Assembly: GCA_004299845.1 (NCBI GenBank)
Contig: CP036201.1
Location: 992,001-1,056,000, forward strand
Length of the DNA: 64,000 nucleotides
Reading direction: 5' to 3'
DNA from: Verrucomicrobia bacterium S94
GTDB taxonomy: Bacteria; Verrucomicrobiota; Kiritimatiellia; Kiritimatiellales; Pontiellaceae
Below the pieces are notes generated by a model. That model saw only the letters and a program-made list of their open reading frames with translations, was not told the origin of the DNA and did no database searches. The position numbers were made by a program, and so were the translations under genes. Shown in pieces: positions 55,296 through 62,859 of this stretch. Within the stretch, counting starts at the first letter, position 1; every line of letters starts with the position of its first letter.

Positions 55296-56231
55296 ATGAA
55301 ATCACTTATTATTCTGAACTTGGCATTATTGCTTTCTGGTTGTGCGTTAGCACAACCTCCCAGTACTAAGTTTACTGTTCAGGTAACTGATGCAGAGACA
55401 GGTACCCCTATCACAAACGCATGGGTAAGGACTGGATTTAAAGAACGAGCGGATCCTTGGGGAGCCGGAGTTGGGAAAAGTACACGTGTACAAAAACAGG
55501 TTGATTCTGATGGGGTTGCCCTTTTCAAGGGTAACACTATTTCCGAAGAACGTGGAGGCCGTGTATTTGCTGACGGATATTACAGCCACGGGTTCGGCAT
55601 GAAATATTCCTATAATATTGCGCTCAATCGGTGGGAGCCGTGGAACCCGACTTTTGAAGTGAAGATGCGCCCGAAGAAGAATCCGGTTCCGATGTATCAT
55701 AGAGAAGGTCATTGGAGTGCATTTAAAGTGCCCGAGTACGAAAAGCTTTTAGGGTATGATTTGGAAAAGCAGGATTTTGTTTCTCCCCATGGAAAAGGCT
55801 CAAAAGCAGATCTGTTTTTTGAATTTAAACGGGATTTCAAAAACTCTCAGAATTATGATGTTTCATGCAGGCTCACATTCCCTAATGAGCATGACGGCAT
55901 ACAGGAATATTATTTTGATGAAGCGATACAAAGTAGCTTTAAATGGCCTTATCTTGCTCCGACCAATAATTATCAACCGACTGTAGAATGGCATTCAACT
56001 CGAAGTAATGCCGGGGCTATAAGCAATAATTTCAAAGAAAACGTGAATTATATTTTTCGGGTTCGAACACAGGTTGATGATGAAGGGAATATTACATCCG
56101 CCTGCTATGGGAAAATATCCGGTCCCTTCGGACTCGGATGGGCCGATTGGGTAAACTGGGTGTATTGGTTTAATCCTGTTCCGAACGAGCGGTCGCTGGA
56201 ATACAACGGTGTAAATCTGCTGAAGAAATGA
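55296..56231 (+). CDS. secreted lipoprotein partner, copy 2
   Basis: 311 residues; lipobox LALLLSGCALA. Aligned with copy 1 throughout: TKFTVQVTDAETGTPITNAWV, ADPWGAGVGK, ADGYYSHGFG, ALNRWEPWNPTFEVKMRPKKNPVPM, EHDGIQEYYFDE, FRVRTQVDDEGNITSACYG, and the ending NPVPNERSLEYNGVNLL. Starts two bases after the truncated hydrolase. The conserved lipobox puts it in the envelope. Sequence differences lie mainly in the middle (residues 130-230), as expected if each copy fits a different partner. Confidence 0.75.
   Translation: MKSLIILNLALLLSGCALAQPPSTKFTVQVTDAETGTPITNAWVRTGFKERADPWGAGVGKSTRVQKQVDSDGVALFKGNTISEERGGRVFADGYYSHGFGMKYSYNIALNRWEPWNPTFEVKMRPKKNPVPMYHREGHWSAFKVPEYEKLLGYDLEKQDFVSPHGKGSKADLFFEFKRDFKNSQNYDVSCRLTFPNEHDGIQEYYFDEAIQSSFKWPYLAPTNNYQPTVEWHSTRSNAGAISNNFKENVNYIFRVRTQVDDEGNITSACYGKISGPFGLGWADWVNWVYWFNPVPNERSLEYNGVNLLKK
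56178..56211 (+). repeat. 34-bp direct repeat, first copy
   Basis: An identical 34-base stretch occurs at 57012-57045. It encodes VPNERSLEYNG at the end of partner copies 2 and 3. Identity at DNA level, including silent sites, in otherwise diverged genes points to recent duplication or conversion. Confidence 0.9.
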
Positions 56232-56242
56232 AGGGATATTAC

Positions 56243-56698
56243 ATGAAGATCAAACTCCTGATGACGTTGATGATATTGGCATTGGCCGGCATTTCTGTGG
56301 CCGGTGTTCCCGGGATACCTGTTTTGAATGCCAAGGTGGGATATCCGCAGAAACTGTCTGGAGAAGTAGGGTGGATTTTAGGACCTTCTCGTGACGGAGG
56401 CAGTTGGAACACCGAGTCAACGGGAGCATACGTATCCATAAGTCCGGGGATTGCGGGAACCAAACTTTCTGTCGGATATGCTGCACTTGACGTTAATATG
56501 ATAGGTTGGGCAGGAGCTCGCTTATCGGCAAGCTATATGTACATCTATGATGATGTAGGCAAGTATGATGCTGAATCCCAATACCTGGGGCCTGAATATA
56601 ATTTGAGCATTTTGTTGTTTACGGCCAATCTCGGAGTCTTATGGCCTGTAAATGGCGGTGATCCAAGGATCATTGCCGGAATTGGGGTCGGGTGGTAA
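56243..56698 (+). CDS. small secreted beta-rich protein
   Basis: 151 residues. Signal peptide KIKLLMTLMILALAGISVAG. The mature part is rich in Gly and aromatic residues with alternating strands (AKVGYPQKLSGEVGWILG, GTKLSVGYAALDVNM, ARLSASYMYIY, IIAGIGVGW), which looks like a small outer-membrane barrel or a barrel fragment. Ends in GVGW, a typical aromatic last residue of outer-membrane proteins. I do not recognise the family. The ATG at 56243 is preferred over 56228, which overlaps the previous stop. Confidence 0.55.
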   Translation: MKIKLLMTLMILALAGISVAGVPGIPVLNAKVGYPQKLSGEVGWILGPSRDGGSWNTESTGAYVSISPGIAGTKLSVGYAALDVNMIGWAGARLSASYMYIYDDVGKYDAESQYLGPEYNLSILLFTANLGVLWPVNGGDPRIIAGIGVGW

Positions 56699-56792
56699 AT
56701 TTTTCGGGAAGGTTTTATGCAGGTCAACCGGATATACCTGACAGATTCGGGATCTTTTTTAGGGGCGTAATAACAACAAACTGCTTATCCGT

Positions 56793-57071
56793 TTGTGCAG
56801 CGGAAGGTTCAATGAAAATAATTCTTCATACTGTTGTTCTGCCGGAGCGATCCAATTGTGTCATACGCTTAAAAAAGAGAGGAACTGTATTATTCGAACG
56901 CGAACGAAGGATGATGAGGGCCAAATTATTTCAGCCTGTTACGGATATTTTGAGGGTGAAATCATGTTTCTACCCAAAGGAGAATTCAGCTTTTCCTATC
57001 ATTTTAATCCGGTTCCGAACGAGCGGTCGCTGGAATACAACGGTGAAAATATTTTAACGGAGGAAAAATAA
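56793..57071 (+). pseudogene. partner copy 3, C-terminal remnant
   Basis: About 90 codons match only the end of the partner family: AGAIQLCHTLKKERNCIIRTRT aligns with AGAISNNFKENVNYIFRVRT of copy 2, then DDEGQIISACYGYFEG, HFNPVPNERSLEYNGENIL and the stop. The N-terminal two thirds and the signal peptide are missing. The 5' boundary is uncertain. The stop overlaps the ATG of the ankyrin gene (TAATG). Confidence 0.7.
57012..57045 (+). repeat. 34-bp direct repeat, second copy
   Basis: Identical to 56178-56211; see there. Confidence 0.9.
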
Positions 57072-58182
57072 TGTCGATTATAAAGCACATATTCTTAGTT
57101 ATTTCTTTAATGCTTATAGGGTATGCTCCGGTTACATCTCTGTCTGCGGAGAACATTGGCGGTGTGGATTGTGCATCTATACAGGATGAGTATAGAAGAC
57201 TTGTTGAAATTGCCCAGAATGAGGATGCTTTCGCATTAGGAGTTTTCATGGTGGAGCAGATGATATTAAGCGGAGAGGATGTTCCGGATGAAATTCAGGA
57301 GAAAATCAGAATCGGTGATCCATTCCTTCAACAGGGTTCTGGTCTCAGGCTTAGAACTATTTTTGATTTAAAATTCAAATCTGCCGTAGGGGTCGGTTTA
57401 AAAAATATTAAGTCAGAACATATTGTAGCCGAAGTGGTTGATGCAAACTTTGAGGACAAAGTCCTTGTCCGGTTCAGTTATTTGGGTCAGCCGTTGGAAA
57501 CTCAGTATTATTCTCTGAGAAATGGAGAAATTGACCCTTTTTCAGGTATTCTGCCTGAAGAGGAGAAAGTTCTTCGCAGGGAAAAAAAGCATCAGTTGGA
57601 ACAGCTGATTCGGGCCATAGAGAGAGAGGATTGGGAGGCGTTTATCGCCTTATTGGACAACGGGGCTCCGTTGTGGTCTGAAGACGGGAATAACCCTCTG
57701 GTTGCCGCGATAGCTTTCGATCACCCGGATTATACTCAGGAGCTTATAAATCGAGGGGCAGATCCGGATTGGTGGATGAATCTGGGCATTTCGATTCATG
57801 AATATGCTTACAGGATGAAAGCGATACCCCATCTTAAAATTATGGGGAAATATGAACTGTATGAAGAAAAACTGGCTGAAAATGTGCTGACAGCCGAAGG
57901 TGAAAGACCTGCTTATTTAATTGGAAACTGGTCGCATGGAACTGAAATGGCGGAGTCGACTGTTTCCTTGCAAAGTAATGGCACGGGTTTCCTTATCCAG
58001 GCGGTCATGGGGGGCGCAAATGTCTGTGGGATACTGATGGTAATGAGGTAAGCGTCTATATAATCGATCCGAGGGTTAGTGAACTCAGTTCAATACCGCA
58101 TTATGTGTTTGTCTATTACGAGGAGGAAGACATGCTCGTTGAGTCAACGTCTGGAGCCAGATATAAACGGACTGGCAGATGA
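57071..58182 (+). CDS. secreted ankyrin-repeat protein, frameshifted near the 3' end
   Basis: A signal peptide (KHIFLVISLMLIGYAPVTSLSA) leads to an unknown helical and beta region; residues 195-235 hold an ankyrin pair (EAFIALLDNGAPLWSEDGNNPLVAAIAFDHPDYTQELINRGADP). The C-terminal part (GNWSHGTEMAESTVSLQSNGTGFL) looks like a lipocalin-like strand series. The frame as sequenced stops at 58051. One more G in the G6 run at 58009-58014 would restore CLWDTDGNEVSVYIIDP and a natural end (TSGARYKRTGR) at the TGA 58180-58182. The coordinates here cover the restored gene. It may be an assembly error, a phase-variable tract or a true mutation. Confidence 0.65.
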
Positions 58183-59037
58183 AAATATCCCGCACAATCT
58201 GCAACGTGATAGCAATGGTCTTGTATTCAGGGGCGGCGCTGGTTTGTGAGGCGCGGTATGTTGGTACGAGAATTACACTTGTTATGCTGGATGCTGATAC
58301 TGCAGAACCGGTTACAAATGCATATATTTATGAGAGAGATGCTCGTGATCCCAAGGACCTCAAAATGTTCAGGGCAACAAGCCGGGGAGAAATTATTGTT
58401 GAAAAAGACCGGGCTATTTTTTCCTGGGGAGGTCTGTTCACGCCGATGGGTACTATTCATCCAAAGTAAATATTAAAATAGGGGAGAATGAACGGTTGCT
58501 GTTACGGGAAACAAAACAGTGGTCTCCGACAGAAACGGTATGGATGAAAAAAATTCATCATGCGGAAAGTACAATACACGGATATACAACGATGGATTTC
58601 CCGGCGTATGACATTCCGTTGGGATATGATCTGGTGAAAAACTCATGGGTTCATCCATACGGAAACGGAAAAGTAAGTGATTTGATTTTAATATACCCTG
58701 AGCAGCTGAGTGATGATCCTCGGCGTTGGTGCCATATTACATTCCCCAATTCGAAGGATGGGATTCAGCAATATTTTCCAAACGAGAGGGAAAAACAGTC
58801 CGTGTTTAAGTTTCCCTATGAAGCGCCACTTATCGGATATACCAATCGGATATCCAAATACACAACATGGGGTATTCGTCCTGAGAAGAGCAATTGCAGC
58901 AGGAATAATTTATATATATTTCGTATTCGCAGTAAGATGAGTGAGGATGGGAAAGTCAGTGGGTTGTATGGTGTTGTTTTTCAGGGATTTAATATGAGCA
59001 TTGGGTCGGGAAGCGAGTTCGGGTTTCAATTTAGAAT
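58179..59037 (+). pseudogene. partner copy 4, 5' part, frameshifted and split by insertion sequences
   Basis: Signal peptide (SRTICNVIAMVLYSGAALVCEA), then TRITLVMLDADTAEPVTNAYIY as in copies 1 and 2. One shift between about 58405 and 58440 (near a T6 or G4 run) separates this from the rest, which continues as ADGYYSSKV in another frame and then YDIPLGYDLVKNSWVHPYGNGK, SKDGIQQYFPNE and FRIRSKMSEDGKV. The gene is cut at TTTAGAAT (59030-59037) by the ISL3 element; its end is at 62801-62859. Joined across one target copy, the frame runs on as GFQFRINTNEFSRSLEFKEQK. Confidence 0.85.
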
Positions 59038-59043
59038 GCCTCT

Positions 59044-59336
59044 TCAGCAAAATCTGTGGGTTGCTTCCGGCTCCGGGAGGTCGCCCATCGTGTGAAACAG
59101 GGCGATTTCAAGCACTTCGTAGCTTCGAAAGCCGTATGCTTTTCTCGTTACCAGATTTACTTTGCGGTTCAGGCCCTCGACGACGCCTGATGAATAGGCC
59201 TTCTTGGCTTTGAACCAGTTCAGGATCAGCGGCTGATGCCGCCGGATCGTTCCGACAAATTTTTTCATAGGATCGAGTCGCGAGCGCATGGCTCGGGTGC
59301 TCCATTTCTTGAGATACCATTCTGCCCAGTATGGGC
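59044..59336 (-). pseudogene. ISL3 transposase, C-terminal part
   Basis: Carries the end of the DDE domain: RPYWAEWYLKKW, STRAMRSRLDPMKKFVGTIRRH, NWFKAKKAYSSGVVEGLNRKVNLVTRKAYGFRSYEVLEIALFH. The Glu of the DDE triad is in VVEGLN. The stop lies within the left inverted repeat. Joined to the N-terminal part over one copy of GTATGGGC, the frame is continuous (NYTSP-YWAEWYLKKW). Confidence 0.9.
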
Positions 59337-59395
59337 GTAAACGTCTCTTCGTCGACCCCGTAGTCAGGCTTGCGATTCGCTGATACGGTATCGGC

Positions 59396-59716
59396 ATGGA
59401 TAACAATACTCAAGAAACATGTCGGAGACGAGTTTACCGCAGCGCGGCAGTTCGTCAGGAGTTCGTAGCTCAGTTTCATCGGAGCGGCCTTTCGGCGGTG
59501 AAGTTCTGTGCGGAGCACGAGATCAATCTGCAGACGTTCTACAGCTGGCTCGCAAAAGAGCGCAAGAACTCACCGCCGATGCAGGAAGTTCAAGTGAATC
59601 TGCCTGCTCCGAGACTGGAAGTTCGGGTCTGTTTCCCCAATCAGGTGGAGGTTCGCATGCAGGTGGATTCTCCCTCGGCATTGGGGACAGTGTTTCGTGA
59701 GGCTGCACAATGCTGA
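59396..59716 (+). CDS. tnpA: IS66 accessory protein TnpA
   Basis: 106 residues. The N-terminal half is a helix-turn-helix of the transposase-8 type (RQEFVAQFHRSGLSAVKFCAEHEINLQTFYSWLAKERK), which probably binds the element's ends. The C-terminal half is short and beta-rich. The end overlaps the ATG of tnpB, so translation is coupled. Confidence 0.88.
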   Translation: MDNNTQETCRRRVYRSAAVRQEFVAQFHRSGLSAVKFCAEHEINLQTFYSWLAKERKNSPPMQEVQVNLPAPRLEVRVCFPNQVEVRMQVDSPSALGTVFREAAQC

Positions 59717-60060
59717 GCCTAACAGGATCGCTGCGGGTGTTTCTTGCCGTGGAGCCGGTTGATTTGCGGAAGAGTTTTAACGGGTTGCATACCGTTGTGC
59801 TCGAACAACTGAAGGAAGATCCCTGTTCCGGGGCGTTGTTTGTTTTTACGAACCGGCGAAGAACCTTGATCAAATCGCTTTACTGGGATGGAACGGGAAT
59901 GTGGGTGATGATTAAGCGGTTGGAGCAGGGGCGCTTTACCTGGCCGAAAGGCGTAACGGGCGATGATAAAAAGCTGGAGCTTGCCCCGGAATCCCTATCG
60001 CTTCTACTGGACGGAGTGGATCTCAGACGCGGCTCTCTCAAGCCGTGGTATCAGCGATAA
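59710..60060 (+). CDS. tnpB: IS66 accessory protein TnpB
   Basis: 116 residues, the IS66 Orf2 family: VFLAVEPVDLRKSFNGLH near the start, then GALFVFTNRRRTLIKSLYWDGTGMWV and KRLEQGRFTWP. Needed for transposition in this family; the mechanism is unclear. It overlaps tnpA by seven bases. Confidence 0.95.
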   Translation: MLSLTGSLRVFLAVEPVDLRKSFNGLHTVVLEQLKEDPCSGALFVFTNRRRTLIKSLYWDGTGMWVMIKRLEQGRFTWPKGVTGDDKKLELAPESLSLLLDGVDLRRGSLKPWYQR

Positions 60061-60102
60061 TTATTGAAGTTTCTATCAGATTTTCCGCCGGGTTTTGGTA
60101 TA

Positions 60103-61698
60103 ATGCATCCCATGGATTTTAATCGGGAAAACTTCGATCTGCTGCTGGAGAAGAGCGCTTCTTTTGAAGCGCTCGAATCCGAAAGTGAGCAGCTTAAATC
60201 CAAAATAAAAATCCTGGAAGAGAAGGTTCAGTATCTGCTGAAGAAACTGTTCGGGCGCAGTTCGGAAAAACTGAGTCCGGATCAGATGGAGCTGGCCTTT
60301 GAAGAACTCTACGCATTGCAGAAGCAGCTGGAGGAGGCCGAAGAGTCGGCGGATGAGATGCCGCAACCGGAGGATCCAAAAGACTCTCGTCGCGGGAAAC
60401 GTAAACCACTGAAAGAACGGGTGCCGGAAGATCTGCCTGTTGAACGGGTTGTGATCATTCCGGATGAAGTACAGGAAGAACCGGAGCTCTATAAGAAAAT
60501 TGGCGAAGAAACGGTTGAAGAACTCGACGTGGTTCCGTCCCGTTACTTTCGTCGTATTATTGTCCGCGAAAAATATGTCCTGATCGATGATCGTGAAGCC
60601 GCTCCGGTGATTGCCCCGGCCCCGGAGCGACTGATTCAAAACAGCTATGCCTCAGCCGGACTCATCGCACAGATTATTCTGAACAAATACTGCGACCATC
60701 TTCCCCTGTATCGACAGGAATGGATTTTAAAGTATCGGTACGATATCGAAGTCAGTCGGAAAACGATGGGCAACTGGATGTATCTGACGGCCAATTGGCT
60801 GACGATGATTTATGAATCCCTTCGAAATGAAATTCGACAAAGTGGATATATTCAGGCCGACGAAACTGTTATCAAGCATCAGGACAAGCAAAAGGACTAC
60901 TGTCCTAACGGATACCTATGGGTTTATCACAGCCCGGGGGTCGGCGCGCTGTTCGAATGGTTCGCAAGCCGGGCCAATGAGTGTCTGGACGGAATGCTCA
61001 CGGATTTTTCCGGCTATCTGCAAAGCGACGGCTACGAAGCGTATCCATGCTGGTTGAATAAACCGGACCACACTGAAGAAAAAGAATCCATCATCCATGC
61101 AGGGTGCTGGGCCCATGCACGTCGCAAGTTCGTAGAGGCCGGCGACTCCATCTCGCGCAAAATCGTCAAACACATCGCCAAGCTCTACCGCATCGAAACC
61201 GACCTGCGGAAGACGCCTGAACTCGACCGATCCGCAGTTCGTCAGAAGGACGCATCACCCATCCTGGAAAAACTGAAAACCATTCTGGAGCGAGAAAAGA
61301 CACGTCAGCTCCCGAAAAGCAAACTCGGCGAAGCCATTCGCTACACTCTGAGCCGGTGGGACAGCCTCACTCATTATGTCGATCACAGCCGCCTGGAAAT
61401 CGACAACAACCTCGTGGAGAATGCCATCCGGCCCACGGCCATCGGCAAGAAGAACTTCCTGTTCTTCGGCAGCCCGGACTCCGGACAGACCAGCGCAGTC
61501 ATTTACAGCCTGGTCGAAACCTGTCGCAAACTCGATATCAACCCCGCCGACTATCTGAGAGAAGTCCTGGACGCCCTGCCGACCATGGACAGTCGGGATG
61601 CCCCCGACTGGACGCCAGCCCAATGGAAGGCGCGCCGGGAAAACGCCGAACCTGCTCCATCATCCAAGACCTTATCAGCATCTCGCGAGGCTGCATAG
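60103..61698 (+). CDS. tnpC: IS66 transposase TnpC
   Basis: About 531 residues from the ATG at 60103 (60112 also possible; the frame is open to a TTG at 60064). An N-terminal coiled coil (FEALESESEQLKSKIKILEEKVQYLLKKLFG) is followed by the zinc-binding/HTH region and DDE domain: GYIQADETVI (Asp), YLQSDGYEAY (Asp), GCWAHARRKF and DNNLVENAIRPTAIGKKNFLF (Glu). All catalytic segments are intact. Confidence 0.95.
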   Translation: MHPMDFNRENFDLLLEKSASFEALESESEQLKSKIKILEEKVQYLLKKLFGRSSEKLSPDQMELAFEELYALQKQLEEAEESADEMPQPEDPKDSRRGKRKPLKERVPEDLPVERVVIIPDEVQEEPELYKKIGEETVEELDVVPSRYFRRIIVREKYVLIDDREAAPVIAPAPERLIQNSYASAGLIAQIILNKYCDHLPLYRQEWILKYRYDIEVSRKTMGNWMYLTANWLTMIYESLRNEIRQSGYIQADETVIKHQDKQKDYCPNGYLWVYHSPGVGALFEWFASRANECLDGMLTDFSGYLQSDGYEAYPCWLNKPDHTEEKESIIHAGCWAHARRKFVEAGDSISRKIVKHIAKLYRIETDLRKTPELDRSAVRQKDASPILEKLKTILEREKTRQLPKSKLGEAIRYTLSRWDSLTHYVDHSRLEIDNNLVENAIRPTAIGKKNFLFFGSPDSGQTSAVIYSLVETCRKLDINPADYLREVLDALPTMDSRDAPDWTPAQWKARRENAEPAPSSKTLSASREAA

Positions 61699-61721
61699 GG
61701 GGTGATCCAAAAGACGCTTAC

Positions 61722-62768
61722 GTATGGGCTCGTGTAGTTCCAGAAGAGCTGGAAGCTTTCCTTGAGCAGATAGGCCCGGACGCTCTTCAGGTCGTAGGTG
61801 AGCACATCATTGAGTTTGAGTGCCTGTTTCTCGGTGAGGTTTTCCGGGTTTTTGAGCAGGCAGTATTTCGTATGTTTAAGCACCTCGTCATCGCAGCCCT
61901 CCTGCCGTAAGCGTTTGACCTCGTCGATACGAACCTGGTTCACGGCTTTGTTCAGATGCTGAATGATGTGGAAGCGGTCGAGCACATGCAATGCCTGCGG
62001 GGCCTTTTTAGCGATGACCTTGAGGTAGGCCCTCCACATGTCGGAGCAGACGAACTCCAGCCGGGCGCAGCGATCCCGGCCGAAGGCCCGGAAGATCCGC
62101 AGCAGGGTTTTGGCCGTACGGTCTTTACCGACGAACAGCAGGCGGCGCATCCCCGCATCGATCTGGTAGACCACGGTAAGGTATTGGTGTCCCTTGCCGT
62201 ATTGGATTTCGTCCACGCCGATGGCCATCACGCCGTCAAGGTTGCGGTGCGCCAGCCCATAGTTGACAATGGCTTTGACCGAGCGGTAGACCGTGTCCCA
62301 GCTTGTGTGGAACGATTCGGCGGTTTCCTTCCACGAGAGTCTGCGTGCCCAGCGGGCAAGAAACAGCTGAAACGCTTTGGTTGTATGCGACTTTCCATCC
62401 GCCCACGGAACCTTTTCGACCTTTACACCGCATTCGGGGCAGTTGACTCGGCGCATTCGGTATTCAAGTTGGACGGGAATATTCCAAAGCGGAACGAATT
62501 CGAATTGCCGCACCGATTGGCGGTCGTAGCATTTCCTTGGCTTGCCGCACCCCGAGCAAAGCACCTTGCCGTTGAGTCGGGGCCTGATTTCCGCCACCAA
62601 CGCCGGACCGGCATTACGCAGTTCCAGACGGCAGGCGGAGTAAACAAATGATTTGAGCGGATGAACTCTGTTGAGTAGGGTCTGGATTCGCACCGGGCAT
62701 ACCTCTTCTGTGTTGTGCAGTTCTGGTAGACCACACATTACAGATAAGTTGCCCGGTGCGTTAATCAT
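61722..62768 (-). pseudogene. ISL3 transposase, N-terminal part
   Basis: Carries the N-terminal zinc fingers (CSGCGKPRKCYD and CPECGVKVEKVPW), a helix-turn-helix (RLSWKETAESFHTSWDTVYRSVKAIV) and the first part of the DDE domain (AIGVDEIQYGKGHQYLTVV; VCSDMWRAYLKVI). It ends at the target copy GTATGGGC, where the IS66 was inserted. The open frame runs on into IS66 sequence to 61551, but that part is not related. The start may be M at 62768 or at 62738. Confidence 0.9.
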
Positions 62769-62800
62769 TATTTTTTACCCACAGATTCAGCAGAAGACCC

Positions 62801-62859
62801 TTTAGAATTAATACGAACGAGTTTTCCCGGAGTCTGGAATTCAAGGAACAAAAATAGAC
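62801..62859 (+). pseudogene. partner copy 4, 3' part
   Basis: After the right target copy TTTAGAAT (62801-62808), the bases continue the frame of copy 4: TNEFSRSLEFKEQK and TAG at 62857-62859. This matches the NERSLEYNG ending of the other copies and proves where the gene was cut. Confidence 0.88.

Larger units (their letters stand above)
59337..61721 (+). mobile_element. IS66 family element inserted in ISL3
   Basis: Ends GTAAACGTCTCTTCG (left) and GTAAGCGTCTTTTGG (right, read inward) have the standard IS66 GTAA start. The flanks are the 8-base duplication GTATGGGC (59329-59336 and 61722-61729). The element is 2385 bp and carries the usual three genes tnpA, tnpB and tnpC, all open, so it could be active. 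Confidence 0.95.
59038..62800 (-). mobile_element. ISL3 family element, itself interrupted by IS66
   Basis: Inverted ends GCCTCTTCAGCAAAATCTGT (59038) and, read inward from 62800, GGGTCTTCTGCTGAATCTGT match at 15 of 20 bases, and a further GGGT is shared. The flanks are the 8-base duplication TTTAGAAT (59030-59037 and 62801-62808), the size typical for ISL3. Without the IS66 and its target copy the element is 1370 bp. The transposase gene runs on the minus strand. Confidence 0.9.

Noticed and set aside
61551-61721. Extension of the ISL3 transposase frame into IS66
   Set aside because: The frame stays open by chance after the insertion point; the residues read there are antisense IS66.
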